Shown: positions 52,682 to 60,874, counted from the stretch's first letter. The stretch: 64,000 nt of DNA from Candidatus Sulfopaludibacter sp. SbA3 (GCA_945888325.1 CAMDAC010000003.1:62001-126000), one strand, 5' to 3'. Translations and numbers: made by a program. Notes: generated from the letters alone by a model not told the origin.

Positions 52682-53601
52682 TCCCCCTCTGGCAAGGCAG
52701 CTGCAACCAGTGGGATTGCGACGAGATGGGGCACATGAACGTGCGCGTCTATGTCGAGAAGCAACTGGAAGGCCTCGTTGCGCTTTGCCATGCGGCGGGC
52801 ATGCCGAATGCGTTCCGGCCCAGTTCGCCCTCCACTGTCGCCCCGGTTGACCAGCATATCCGCTTCGTGCGCGAAGTGCTGCCCGGCCGGCCGCTCAAGA
52901 TGACCGGCTGCGTCCTCGACATCGGGGAAAGCGACGCGGTGATCTACCAGGAACTGCGCCATACCGATGGCACACTGTCGGCGGCCTTCCGCACACGGAT
53001 TGCCCACCTTGATACCGCCGAGGGAAAGGCCTTCCCCTGGACAAAGCGCGTCCTCGCCAAGCTGGAAGCCCTGAAAGGCGAGACGCCGGACGAGGCAAAG
53101 CCGCGCTCTTTTGATCCGGACGGGCCGGGTCTTCTGGTGGACGAGATCACGCTCGCGAAGGTCGAGACGGTGGGCGCGCCGCGCATCGGGATGGGCGCTG
53201 TTCCCGCTGCGCATTGCGGGGCGCATGGGTGGATGACGCCTTCGTGGATCATCGGGCGTGTGTCGGATTCGGTGCCCAACCTCCTTTTTGACTGGCGCAA
53301 CCGCGTTGGCCAGAATGCCGGCGGCCGGCGGATGGGCGCGGCGGTTCTCGAATACCGCATCCGCTATCACCGCATGCCGCGCGAGGGCGACCAGTTCGTG
53401 GTGCACACCTCGCTGGGCAAGGTGGCAGGCAAGACGCACAACCTGATCCACTGGATCATGGACCCGCAGACGGGCGGCGCCTGGGCGACCTGCGAAGTGA
53501 TCGCGATCTCGCTGGACCTTGATGCGCGCAAGGCGGTCGAAGCGCCGGCAGAGATGATCGCGGAGCTGGAGAAGATCGCGCCGCGCGGGTTGTCGATCTA
53601 A
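52678..53601 (+). CDS. Double-hotdog thioesterase
   Basis: 307 aa with two hotdog domains: CNQWDCDEMGHMNVRVYVEK at the start has the Asp/His-Met-Asn pattern of 4-hydroxybenzoyl-CoA/acyl-ACP thioesterases, and the second half begins near SWIIGRVSDSVPNLLFDWRN. GTG start 52678 overlaps zur (GTGA). Substrate unknown. The TAA stop overlaps the convergent aminotransferase stop by four bases. Confidence 0.82.
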   Translation: MIPLWQGSCNQWDCDEMGHMNVRVYVEKQLEGLVALCHAAGMPNAFRPSSPSTVAPVDQHIRFVREVLPGRPLKMTGCVLDIGESDAVIYQELRHTDGTLSAAFRTRIAHLDTAEGKAFPWTKRVLAKLEALKGETPDEAKPRSFDPDGPGLLVDEITLAKVETVGAPRIGMGAVPAAHCGAHGWMTPSWIIGRVSDSVPNLLFDWRNRVGQNAGGRRMGAAVLEYRIRYHRMPREGDQFVVHTSLGKVAGKTHNLIHWIMDPQTGGAWATCEVIAISLDLDARKAVEAPAEMIAELEKIAPRGLSI

Positions 53602-54785
53602 AGGTATCCTCCGAGGATTTCCGACAGGGCCGGAATGTCTTTCGGGTTGAGGCCGGCGATGTTGATGCGGCCGGAGGCAGGCATGTAGACGCCGTGCTTG
53701 TCGCGCAGTTCGAGTGTCTGCGCGGCGGTGACAGGCAGCTGCGAGAACATGCCGTTCTGGGCTTTCAGGGCGGCGAGTGCGTTCGAGCCTGTGGCGGAGA
53801 CGAGGGCGTCCGACAGCGATTCCCGCAGGCCTTTCATCCGTGTACGCATGGCATTGAGTTCATTTTCCCATTCGATGCGCAGCTGCGCGTCGCCGAGGAT
53901 GGTGGCGACGATCCCTGCCCCATGCGCGGGAGGCATCGACCAGGTGGCGCGGCCATTGTCCGCGACATGGGTCGCGGCCGCCGCAATGCCGGCTTCGGTT
54001 TCGCCGAGCACGAGGAAGCAGCCGGTGCGTTCCCGGTAAAGGCCGAAATTCTTGGAGCAGGAATAGGCGACCATCGCCTCGCCCGCTTCGGCCATGAAGG
54101 CGCGCACGCCGTCCATGTCGCGGTCGAGGCTCTGGGCGAAGCCGTGATAGGCGACGTCCAGCATGACCATCAGGCCCTTCTCCTTCGCCAGCGCGCCGAG
54201 GGCTTTCCAGTCGTCAATATGCGGATCAATCCCGGTCGGGTTGTGGCACGGCCCCTGGATAATCACGCCGTCGCCGGCCTCGGCGGCGGACAAGTCCGCC
54301 AGCATGCCGAGCTGGTAGAATTCGCCGTCCCGCGCGTAGGCATATTCCTTCACTTCGAGGCCGAGGGATTTGACGACGTTCGGATGGTTCGGCCAGGTCG
54401 GCTTCGAGACCCAGACGCGCTTCGCGCCCGTCTTGCGCATCAGGCTGACGCCCTGGAACAGCGCGCCGCAGCCGCCGGGCGCCGTGAAGGAAATCGTGCG
54501 GCCTTCCTTTCGGGCGGGATGGTCCCTGCCGAAGACGAAGTCCTCGATATGGCCGCAGAAATCGGTGTTGCCGCGCTGGCCTTCGTAGACTTTTGTCGTC
54601 TGCGCCGCGAGGAGGCGGGCTTCGGCCTTCTTCACCGCCGAGAGGATCGGCGTTTGGCCCGCGAGGTCCTTGTAGACGCCGACGCCGAGATCGTACTTGT
54701 CGGCGCGCGGATCGGCGCGGAAGGCCATCATCAGGCCGAGCAGCGCGTCGGGCGGGAGCGTGGACAGGGCAGAAAAATGCGACAT
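53598..54785 (-). CDS. Aromatic/aspartate aminotransferase (class I)
   Basis: 395 aa PLP enzyme. N-terminus ALLGLMMAFRADPRADKYDL and GVGVYKDLAGQTPIL is typical of TyrB/AspC; GPCHNPTGIDP and the PLP-Lys motif YSCSKNFGLYRERTG are present. It could transaminate aromatic keto acids, matching pheA and the tyrosine catabolic genes in the window. ATG 54785 chosen; another ATG nine bases upstream is possible and the frame stays open further without sense. Confidence 0.93.
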   Translation of the reverse strand: MSHFSALSTLPPDALLGLMMAFRADPRADKYDLGVGVYKDLAGQTPILSAVKKAEARLLAAQTTKVYEGQRGNTDFCGHIEDFVFGRDHPARKEGRTISFTAPGGCGALFQGVSLMRKTGAKRVWVSKPTWPNHPNVVKSLGLEVKEYAYARDGEFYQLGMLADLSAAEAGDGVIIQGPCHNPTGIDPHIDDWKALGALAKEKGLMVMLDVAYHGFAQSLDRDMDGVRAFMAEAGEAMVAYSCSKNFGLYRERTGCFLVLGETEAGIAAAATHVADNGRATWSMPPAHGAGIVATILGDAQLRIEWENELNAMRTRMKGLRESLSDALVSATGSNALAALKAQNGMFSQLPVTAAQTLELRDKHGVYMPASGRINIAGLNPKDIPALSEILGGYL

Positions 54786-54920
54786 GGGACACATCCGGAA
54801 AAGCTGGCGCAGCCCTAGCGGCTTTTGCCCGCGCGTGAAACCCCGCGACGCGGGGGAAGGAATTGCGCGCGCCGTGCGCAGACGCGAAAGTGGGCGGTAC
54901 CGAAACCGGAGGAGCCACCG

Positions 54921-55208
54921 ATGACCGCCTATGTAATCCTGATCCGCGAGAAGCTGCGCGACGCTGACGCGATGGCGAAATATGGCGCGGCGGCCGGCGC
55001 CGCGCGCGGCGATCACAAGATCACGCCGCTGGCCTTCTACGGCAAGCATGAGGTGACCGAAGGCGCGGCGGCCGACGGCGTTGTCATTCTCGCCTTCCCG
55101 ACGATGGCCGAGGCGAAGGCCTGGTATGAGAGCCCGGAATACACGGCGGCCAAGGTGCACCGGTTCCAGGCGGCGGATTACCGGGTCTTGTTTGTTGAGG
55201 GCGTTTAA
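54921..55208 (+). CDS. DUF1330-family protein
   Basis: 95 aa. Ferredoxin-like DUF1330 fold: TAYVILIREKLRDADAMAKY, AFYGKHEVTEGAAADGVVIL, AKAWYESPEYTAAKVHR. Function unknown. GGAGGAG lies seven bases before the ATG. Divergent from the aminotransferase gene. Confidence 0.9.
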   Translation: MTAYVILIREKLRDADAMAKYGAAAGAARGDHKITPLAFYGKHEVTEGAAADGVVILAFPTMAEAKAWYESPEYTAAKVHRFQAADYRVLFVEGV

Positions 55209-55211
55209 CCC

Positions 55212-55290
55212 ACCGCTCATCCCCGCGAAGGCGGGGATCGGGATTGGCAAGAGTCGCACGAGATCCCCGCCTGCGCGGGGATGAGCGGGT
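55212..55290. repeat. Paired REP-like inverted repeat
   Basis: ACCGCTCATCCCCGCG at 55212 and its near-perfect reverse complement ending at 55290 form arms of about 28 bp; each arm is itself a palindrome (ATCCCCGC..GCGGGGAT). This is the widespread alphaproteobacterial REP/BIME type. Confidence 0.75.
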
Positions 55291-55310
55291 ATTGGAGCGT
55301 GCAGCCTTAT

Positions 55311-55358
55311 CCTCCCCTGCGAAGCGGGGGAGGTGTCTGCGCAGCAGACCGAGGGGGC
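55311..55358. repeat. CCTCCCC-type dispersed palindromic repeat
   Basis: CCTCCCCTGCGAAGCGGGGGAGG is a stem-loop followed by a second small palindrome GTCTGCGCAGCAGAC. Common intergenic repeat form in high-GC alphaproteobacteria. Confidence 0.65.
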
Positions 55359-55580
55359 TGTCGTCAAGACGTATCCAGCCCGGCCCAGGCCTGCGGCCGC
55401 GCGGCCTGGGCGAGGCGCAGGAGCAGACAGAATCACACATCATGGCCTCGAGCGCGCTGCAACCCACAAGTATGCGCCTAATTGCCGAGCCGGCGAGGAG
55501 AAATGGATGAGCACATCCCTGCGCGCGAAAACATCAAAACCCACATAATCCGCACCAAGATCAATTCGATTTTTCTGGTT

Positions 55581-55609
55581 TTGTTCTGATTGTAGCTTCA
55601 GCTCATAAT
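55581..55609 (+). promoter_or_regulatory. Possible sigma-70 promoter upstream of the NOS-like gene
   Basis: TTGTTC, 17-bp spacer, CATAAT. Four of six and five of six consensus bases. It would start transcripts about 20 bp before the 68-codon frame and 350 bp before the NOS-like gene. Confidence 0.35.
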
Positions 55610-55630
55610 GAAGCCAAAGGTGAGCGGAGC

Positions 55631-55837
55631 ATGCGCGTGTCGAGCAATTCCTTAGGCTGCGCCCTTGAGTATAGACTTTTGGATATATGGTCGTCTGTCG
55701 CGCTCAGTTTACAAGGCAAGGCAGAATTGAATTTATCCGAGTTGTCTGAGAGCGTGCGGCAAGGCGACAACATAAGAGGCGGATGCTTCAAATCTGCTCG
55801 TGCGATGGAGTCTTTGAAGATTTTTCACACAGCGTGA
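55631..55837 (+). CDS. Possible 68-residue protein upstream of the NOS-like gene
   Basis: Starts MRVSSNSLGCALEYRLLDIW, then NLSELSESVRQGDNIRGGCF, ends KIFHTA. AAGGTGAGCGGAG precedes the ATG and a possible promoter lies just upstream. It shows no family I know and could be a chance frame or a remnant of a regulator. 129 bp separate it from the NOS-like ATG. Confidence 0.3.
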   Translation: MRVSSNSLGCALEYRLLDIWSSVALSLQGKAELNLSELSESVRQGDNIRGGCFKSARAMESLKIFHTA

Positions 55838-55966
55838 ATGCTGGGCATAGGGCATTTCCCACAAAGAGCATCCATCGTTCTTTGCGCTCGAACACTGATG
55901 CGGATTGCAGGCCTTTCAACATAGCAGACAAGCAAAAAGCCAGTTGGGCTACATCAGAGAGAATCC

Positions 55967-57127
55967 ATGAAGGCTCCAGAAGCGCAGTGTCCCTTTAGTC
56001 AAAGTGTTTTGCCCGAGGCTGCAGAAGCTAAGAGCTTCTGGCTTTCAGAGGCTCATGATCCCATTTTGGAAGCAGAGATTTTTCTGCTCCAGATGGGACA
56101 TGAGACGCGGATAGCGGGCATAGAACGCCGGATCCAAATGATGAAGGAAGAAGTCAACCGCACCGGCGTATGGAACCAAAACTACGAGGAACTCACTTTT
56201 GGTGCCAGGGTTGCGTGGCGCAATAGCATACGCTGCATCGGCCGAATGTTCTGGCCCTCGCTCAAAGTCTTTGATGCGCGTAGCATGACGCGGCCAGATG
56301 AGATTTTCGAAGCCATTCTAGCCCATATTCGGTGGTCGACAAATTCGGGAGATCTGCGACCGGCGTTGACCGTCTTCCGGCCGGGAGAGCCGAGGATCCG
56401 GATCCTGAACTCGCAGCTGATTCTTTATGCGGGATACTTATCAGCCGACGGGAAAATTTTCGGTGATCCGAAGAACGTCAAATTGACAAATTTTGCGATG
56501 AAAATGGGTTGGCAAGGCAGCGGAACTGAATTCGACATCCTTCCAATTATTATAAAAGTCGGCGAGCAGCCGCCGGAACTGTTTGAGATTCCGGCGCCAG
56601 ATGTACTCGAGGTACAGCTACAGCACCCCGAACGCCCGGAGTTCGCGCGCTTGGGACTGAAATGGTTTGCTCTTCCTGCAGTCTCGGGAATGGCCCTAGA
56701 TTTAGGGGGCATCCAATACTCTGCCGCTCCGTCTAGCGGCGTGTATCAAGGCACTGAAATCGGAAGTATCAATCTGGGGGACCCAAGACGGTATGCAAAG
56801 CTGGAAAAGGTAGCAGCGATTCTTGGGCTGGACATGAGCCTGAAAAATCCTCTCTGGCGTGATCAGGCCATGGTGGAGCTGAACCGGGCCGTCTTGCATT
56901 CCTTCCGACAGGCAGGTGTGCGGATTATGGATCATCACTCCCTATCTGAAAGCTTCCTAAAGTTTCGGCGCAGAGAGGCCGAAGCAGGGCGAGAGGTTTT
57001 CGGCCATTGGCCATGGTTGGTGCCTCCGATGTCCTCCAACCTGGCCGCACATTGGCATGACCCTACTTTGAAACGGGTGATCCAAAAACCAGGTTACTTC
57101 TATCAGCCCGCACCAGAACTGATGTAA
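55967..57127 (+). CDS. Nitric oxide synthase oxygenase-type heme-thiolate protein
   Basis: 386 aa, the size of stand-alone bacterial NOS oxygenases, which make NO and citrulline from arginine with electrons from separate reductases. Conserved: AWRNSIRCIGR with thiolate Cys-90 and Trp-84, GWQGSGTEFDILP (181-193), GLKWFALPAVSGM, QGTEIG with the substrate Glu-264, DHHSLSESF and HWPWLVPPMS with Trp-350. No N-terminal zinc hook and no reductase domain. By eye against mammalian iNOS, Gln257, Trp366 and Arg375 are Lys-197, Val-259 and Ile-268 here. GC is far below its neighbours (one 60-base line 45% versus 67% in scoB); likely acquired. Confidence 0.93.
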   Translation: MKAPEAQCPFSQSVLPEAAEAKSFWLSEAHDPILEAEIFLLQMGHETRIAGIERRIQMMKEEVNRTGVWNQNYEELTFGARVAWRNSIRCIGRMFWPSLKVFDARSMTRPDEIFEAILAHIRWSTNSGDLRPALTVFRPGEPRIRILNSQLILYAGYLSADGKIFGDPKNVKLTNFAMKMGWQGSGTEFDILPIIIKVGEQPPELFEIPAPDVLEVQLQHPERPEFARLGLKWFALPAVSGMALDLGGIQYSAAPSSGVYQGTEIGSINLGDPRRYAKLEKVAAILGLDMSLKNPLWRDQAMVELNRAVLHSFRQAGVRIMDHHSLSESFLKFRRREAEAGREVFGHWPWLVPPMSSNLAAHWHDPTLKRVIQKPGYFYQPAPELM

Positions 57128-57271
57128 TGCTGAGACGCTGGCTGCGTATTGACCTGCCCCAAGAATCTTGGACCAGCGCCAACTTGCCGACCGACTTTTG
57201 GACAGGCGCGAATGTCGCAATAGGGCCACAACGAGACGTAGTTCATATTGGCGCGGAACAGGGCCGCGCCC

Positions 57272-57901
57272 TTACGAAACCAGCGTCGCTTCCGTCTTCG
57301 CTTTCACTTCGTCCAGCGTCACGCCGGGGGCGAGTTCGAGGAGTTTGAGGCCGCCGGGGACGACGTCCATCACGCAGAGGTCGGTGATGATGCGGTTGAC
57401 GACGCCCTTGCCGGTGAGCGGCAGGGTGCAGGCTTTCAGCACCTTGGATTCGCCGGCCTTGTTGGCGTGATCCATGACGACGACGATGCGCTTGACGCCG
57501 GCAACGAGGTCCATCGCGCCGCCCATGCCTTTGACGAGCTTGCCGGGGATCATCCAGTTGGCGAGATCGCCGTTCTCGGCGACTTCCATGGCGCCGAGGA
57601 TGGCGATGTTGATATGGCCGCCGCGGATCATCGCGAAGCTGGTGGCGCTGTCGAAAAAGCTGGTGCGCGGAAGCGTCGTGATCGTCTGCTTGCCGGCGTT
57701 GATGAGGTCGGCGTCTTCCTCGCCTTCATACGGGAACGGACCCATGCCGAGCATTCCATTCTCGCTTTGCAGCGTCACATCCATGCCTTCCGGGATGTGG
57801 TTGGCCACCATCGTCGGAATGCCGATGCCGAGGTTGACGTAGTACCCGTCGCGGAGTTCCTTTGCGGCGCGGGCCGCCATGTCGTCGCGTGTCCAAGGCA
57901 T
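57272..57901 (-). CDS. scoB: Succinyl-CoA:3-ketoacid CoA-transferase subunit B
   Basis: Transfers CoA from succinyl-CoA to acetoacetate together with ScoA. 209 aa. [20 protein letters not shown], catalytic Glu in [34 protein letters not shown] and NWMIPGK are diagnostic. AAGGAG eight bases before ATG 57901. A membrane-protein gene separates it from scoA by overlaps of 1 bp and 4 bp, so all three are one operon, last in the tyrosine-catabolism row. Confidence 0.95.
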   Translation of the reverse strand: MPWTRDDMAARAAKELRDGYYVNLGIGIPTMVANHIPEGMDVTLQSENGMLGMGPFPYEGEEDADLINAGKQTITTLPRTSFFDSATSFAMIRGGHINIAILGAMEVAENGDLANWMIPGKLVKGMGGAMDLVAGVKRIVVVMDHANKAGESKVLKACTLPLTGKGVVNRIITDLCVMDVVPGGLKLLELAPGVTLDEVKAKTEATLVS

Positions 57902-57905
57902 AGTT

Positions 57906-58349
57906 TCAGCTCCTTGTCGATAATGAAGGCCAGGCGGCGACTGTGCCGATGGCAAAGCATGCGCCGAGCGCGAATACGAGCGCCGATGAGACGGCGCGAA
58001 ATGTGGACGTGTGCTCCGGCAGCCAGAGCGACGGCACGAAGACGGCCGCCGCGCGCAGCAGCAGTACCGCCGATATCAGCACGAGGGCGACGCGGAGCAG
58101 TGGCAAGCGCACCATCAGGCCAGCCGCCGAGAAAGCGATCAGTGCCCAGACGAGCAGGATGCCGGCGATGCCGGCCGTAATCACGTTAGGAAGCATGGCG
58201 CCGCGCTCCACCGCAGCGGCCATCCGGTTGCCGGCGCCGAGAAAACGGTACCAGTCCGCGCCGCCGAAGATGCACGCCACGTGCGCGGCGGCGGCCGCAA
58301 GGCTGCCTGCGCCGGCGGCTAGCAGCCAGGGGTTGGCAGGCGGGTTCAT
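57906..58349 (-). CDS. Four-TM membrane protein between scoA and scoB
   Basis: 147 aa with four hydrophobic helices (about 8-28, 55-78, 82-105, 118-140) and short loops ([20 protein letters not shown]). Family not recognised. ATG overlaps the scoA stop (TGATG) and its stop lies 4 bp before scoB, a tight insertion into an otherwise two-gene pair. Confidence 0.75.
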   Translation of the reverse strand: MNPPANPWLLAAGAGSLAAAAAHVACIFGGADWYRFLGAGNRMAAAVERGAMLPNVITAGIAGILLVWALIAFSAAGLMVRLPLLRVALVLISAVLLLRAAAVFVPSLWLPEHTSTFRAVSSALVFALGACFAIGTVAAWPSLSTRS

Positions 58350-59053
58350 CAGACCGGCCGTTTGCGCACCGTGCGCTGCTCAATGCGTTTCTCGAAACTG
58401 CCTTTGATGATGCGTTGGACGAAGACACCCGGCAGGTGGATATGGTCCGGGTCCAGATCACCGGCGGGGACGATCTCTTCAACTTCGGCGACGGTGACCT
58501 TGCCGGCCATCGCCATCGGCGGATTGAAGTTGCGGGCGGTCTTGTTGAAGATCAGGTTGCCCTGCGTGTCTGCCTTCTCCGCCTTGATGATCGAGAGATC
58601 GGCGACGAGGCCGGTTTCGAGGATGTAGGTTTCGCCGTTGAACTCGCGGTGTTCCTTGCCTTCGGCGACGAGCGTACCGACGCCGGTCTTGGTGTAGAAA
58701 CCCGGGATGCCTGCCCCGCCTGCCCGGCAGCGTTCGGCGAGCGTGCCTTGCGGATTGAACTCGAGCTCGAGTTCGCCGGAGAGGTACTGGCGCTCGAACT
58801 CCTTGTTCTCGCCGACATAGGACGAGATCATCTTCTTGATCTGGCGCGTTTTCAGCAGGAGGCCGAGGCCGAAATCGTCGACGCCGGCATTGTTCGAGAT
58901 GGCGGTGATATCCTTCGCGCCGCTGTCACGCAGCGCGAGGATCAGGTTTTCCGGAATGCCGCAGAGGCCGAAGCCGCCGGCCATCACCGTCATGCCATCG
59001 AAGGTGAGCCCGTCGAGGGCTTCCTTCGCCGATTTGTAGACCTTGCTTGCCAT
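58349..59053 (-). CDS. scoA: Succinyl-CoA:3-ketoacid CoA-transferase subunit A
   Basis: 234 aa. [32 protein letters not shown] (CoA-transferase glycine loop), [36 protein letters not shown] and the ETYILE segment are typical. ATG 59053 used; GTG 59065 is possible but its ribosome-binding site is too close. 108 bp separate it from the FAH-family gene; a TTCAACA palindrome lies in that gap. Confidence 0.95.
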   Translation of the reverse strand: MASKVYKSAKEALDGLTFDGMTVMAGGFGLCGIPENLILALRDSGAKDITAISNNAGVDDFGLGLLLKTRQIKKMISSYVGENKEFERQYLSGELELEFNPQGTLAERCRAGGAGIPGFYTKTGVGTLVAEGKEHREFNGETYILETGLVADLSIIKAEKADTQGNLIFNKTARNFNPPMAMAGKVTVAEVEEIVPAGDLDPDHIHLPGVFVQRIIKGSFEKRIEQRTVRKRPV

Positions 59054-59140
59054 CCGGCCTGTCACTCCCTGGTCGCGTTGCCGCTGCTGCCTTGCACTAG
59101 CATAAACCGCGGCGCCTGAATGCCCTAGTGCGGCGAAAAT

Positions 59141-59156
59141 TTCAACAGGTGTTGAA
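59141..59156. promoter_or_regulatory. TTCAACA palindrome upstream of scoA
   Basis: TTCAACA-GG-TGTTGAA, perfect 7-base arms, 88 bp before the scoA start. GCACTAG-N24-CTAGTGC (59094-59131) overlaps the same gap. It could be an operator for the sco genes; regulator unknown. Confidence 0.4.
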
Positions 59157-59161
59157 TGTGT

Positions 59162-60172
59162 TCAGACGGCCGCGACGGTCTGCTCGATGGCGCCGAAGAT
59201 GGAATGGCCGGAGGCATCGTTCATCTCGATACGCACGACGTCGCCGGCTTTCATGAAGGGTGTTTTCGGGGCGCCGTCGCGGACGGTTTCGATCATCCGG
59301 ATTTCAGCGATGCACGAATAGCCAAGCCCCCCGTCGGCGACGGGTTTGCCGGCGCCGCCGTCGGCGCCCTTGTTGGAGACGGTGCCCGAGCCGATGATCG
59401 TGCCGGCGGAAAGTTTGCGGGTCTTGGCGGCGTGGGCGACGAGGCGGGGGAGATTGAAGGTCGCGTCGACGGCTGCGTTGGCGCGGCCGAAGGGGGCGCC
59501 GTTGAGGTCGACGCGGAGCGGCAGGTGGACGAGGCCGTCCTGCCAGTTGGGGCCAAGCTCGTCCGGCGTGACGGCGACCGGGGAGAAGGCGCTGGCGGGT
59601 TTGGACTGGAAGAAGCCGAAGCCCTTGGCGAGCTCGCCGGGGATCAGGCCGCGCAGCGAGACATCGTTGCAGAGCAGGATCAGCTGGATGTGGAGGGCGG
59701 CCTCTTCCTCGCTGACGCCCATCGGCACGTCATCGGTGATCACGGCGATTTCGCCTTCCATGTCGAGGCCCCAGGCGGCGTCGCCGAGCGGTATGGCGTC
59801 GCGGGGGCCGAGGAAGCCGTCGGAGCCGCCCTGGTACATCAGGGGGTCGTAGTAGAAGCTCTCGGGCACTTTATCTCCGCGGGCGGCGCGGACGAGTTCG
59901 ACATGGTTGATGTAGGCCGAACCATCCGCCCACTGATAGGCGCGCGGCAGCGGGCTTTCGCAGTCATGCTCGTGGAAGCGGAAGGTGGGGACGGAGCCGA
60001 GCTCCACCTGCTGCGCGAGGATTTCCAGCTCCGGCCCGTAGATGGTCCACTTGTCGAGCGCGGCCTGCAGCGTCGGCGCGATACGGGCGGCGTCGGTGGC
60101 GCGCGTCAGGTCGCGGCTGACAACGACGAGGCGGCCATCGCGCGTGCCGTTGCGGAGGGTGGCGAGTTTCAT
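59162..60172 (-). CDS. Fumarylacetoacetate hydrolase family protein
   Basis: 336 aa. Metal-binding core: GLDMEGEIAVITDDV, LILLCNDVSLRGL and AKGFGFFQSKPASAFSPVAV, with GTIIGSGTVSNKG. The N-terminal 100 residues match the bacterial fumarylacetoacetase-like subtype (MKLATLRNGTRDGRLVVVSR). It would split fumarylacetoacetate into fumarate and acetoacetate, which ScoAB then activates. Downstream of the VOC gene across a 150-bp repeat region. Confidence 0.9.
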   Translation of the reverse strand: MKLATLRNGTRDGRLVVVSRDLTRATDAARIAPTLQAALDKWTIYGPELEILAQQVELGSVPTFRFHEHDCESPLPRAYQWADGSAYINHVELVRAARGDKVPESFYYDPLMYQGGSDGFLGPRDAIPLGDAAWGLDMEGEIAVITDDVPMGVSEEEAALHIQLILLCNDVSLRGLIPGELAKGFGFFQSKPASAFSPVAVTPDELGPNWQDGLVHLPLRVDLNGAPFGRANAAVDATFNLPRLVAHAAKTRKLSAGTIIGSGTVSNKGADGGAGKPVADGGLGYSCIAEIRMIETVRDGAPKTPFMKAGDVVRIEMNDASGHSIFGAIEQTVAAV

Positions 60173-60199
60173 GGGGGCGTTTCCTTTGATCTTTTTTAG

Positions 60200-60320
60200 C
60201 CCCTCTCCCGCCCCGCGGGAGAGGGGTTGGAGTGAGGGCTCTTGTTTGACTGAACACCCTTGCGGGGGAGATGTCAGCCCCCCTCACCCCCGGCCCCTCT
60301 CCCGTGGACCGGGAGAGGGG
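60200..60320. repeat. Two CCCCTCTCCCG inverted-repeat hairpins
   Basis: CCCCTCTCCCG...CGGGAGAGGGG occurs at 60200-60226 and again at 60294-60320, separated by a CCCTCACCCC-rich stretch. It is a common dispersed repeat of high-GC genomes and fills nearly the whole gap between the FAH-family and VOC genes. Confidence 0.7.
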
Positions 60321-60325
60321 GAAGG

Positions 60326-60874
60326 TCAGGACTCTTCCCGGATCTTCTCGTGCAGCCAGGCGGCGTGGCGCGGGGCCTTCTTTGTCGCGGTCCATTCGTC
60401 GATCATCGGCTGGGCGACGCTCTTCAGCTGCGCGAGTTGGTCCGGCGTCGAGATGTCGGCGGTGAGTTCGAGGCGGTGGCCGTTGGGATCGAAGAAGTAG
60501 ATCGACTTGAAGATGCCGTGGTGGGTTGGGCCGAGCACGTCGAGGCCGAGGGATTCGAGGTGGGCCTTGGCGGCGTGGAGTTCGTCGAGGCTGCCCAGGC
60601 GCAGGGCGATGTGCTGGACCCAGACGGGCGTGTTCGGGTCGCGGCCCATTTCGGGCTGCTCGGGCAGCTCGAAGAAGGCGAGCACGTTGCCGTTCCCGGC
60701 ATCGAGGAAGATGTGCATGTACGGATCATAAGCGCCGGTCGAGGGCACGTGGTCCTCGGCGATTGCCAGCTGGAACTCCATGCCGAGCGTCTTCTGGTAA
60801 AACTCCACCGTCTCCTTCGCATCCTTGCAGCGATAGGCGACGTGGTGGACGCCTTTGAGTTTGGGAGTTGCCAT
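60326..60874 (-). CDS. VOC-superfamily dioxygenase/glyoxalase-like protein
   Basis: 182 aa. Glyoxalase/bleomycin-resistance fold: KGVHHVAYRCKDAKETVEFY, a central VWVQHIALRLGS and FFDPNGHRLELTADIS, giving the His-His-Glu metal triad of vicinal-oxygen-chelate enzymes. The ATG shares one base with the hppD stop (TGATG), with AAGGAG eight bases before it. Role in tyrosine catabolism inferred from position only. Confidence 0.88.
   Translation of the reverse strand: MATPKLKGVHHVAYRCKDAKETVEFYQKTLGMEFQLAIAEDHVPSTGAYDPYMHIFLDAGNGNVLAFFELPEQPEMGRDPNTPVWVQHIALRLGSLDELHAAKAHLESLGLDVLGPTHHGIFKSIYFFDPNGHRLELTADISTPDQLAQLKSVAQPMIDEWTATKKAPRHAAWLHEKIREES

Larger units (their letters stand above)
55209..55966. 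other. 758-bp region before the NOS-like gene: repeats, then low-GC DNA
   Basis: 55212-55358 carries two dispersed palindromic repeats. From about 55440 the composition turns lower in GC and continues so through the NOS-like gene. A possible promoter (55581-55609) and a 68-codon frame (55631-55837) occur in the second half; nothing else is recognised. Confidence 0.55.

Noticed and set aside
55212-55290. Possible CRISPR repeat pair
   Set aside because: Two inverted, not direct, copies with no spacer series; a REP-type element instead.
53598-55436. 612-codon version of the aminotransferase frame
   Set aside because: The 5' extension runs across the DUF1330 gene and repeats and has no similarity to the family; start at 54785 used.
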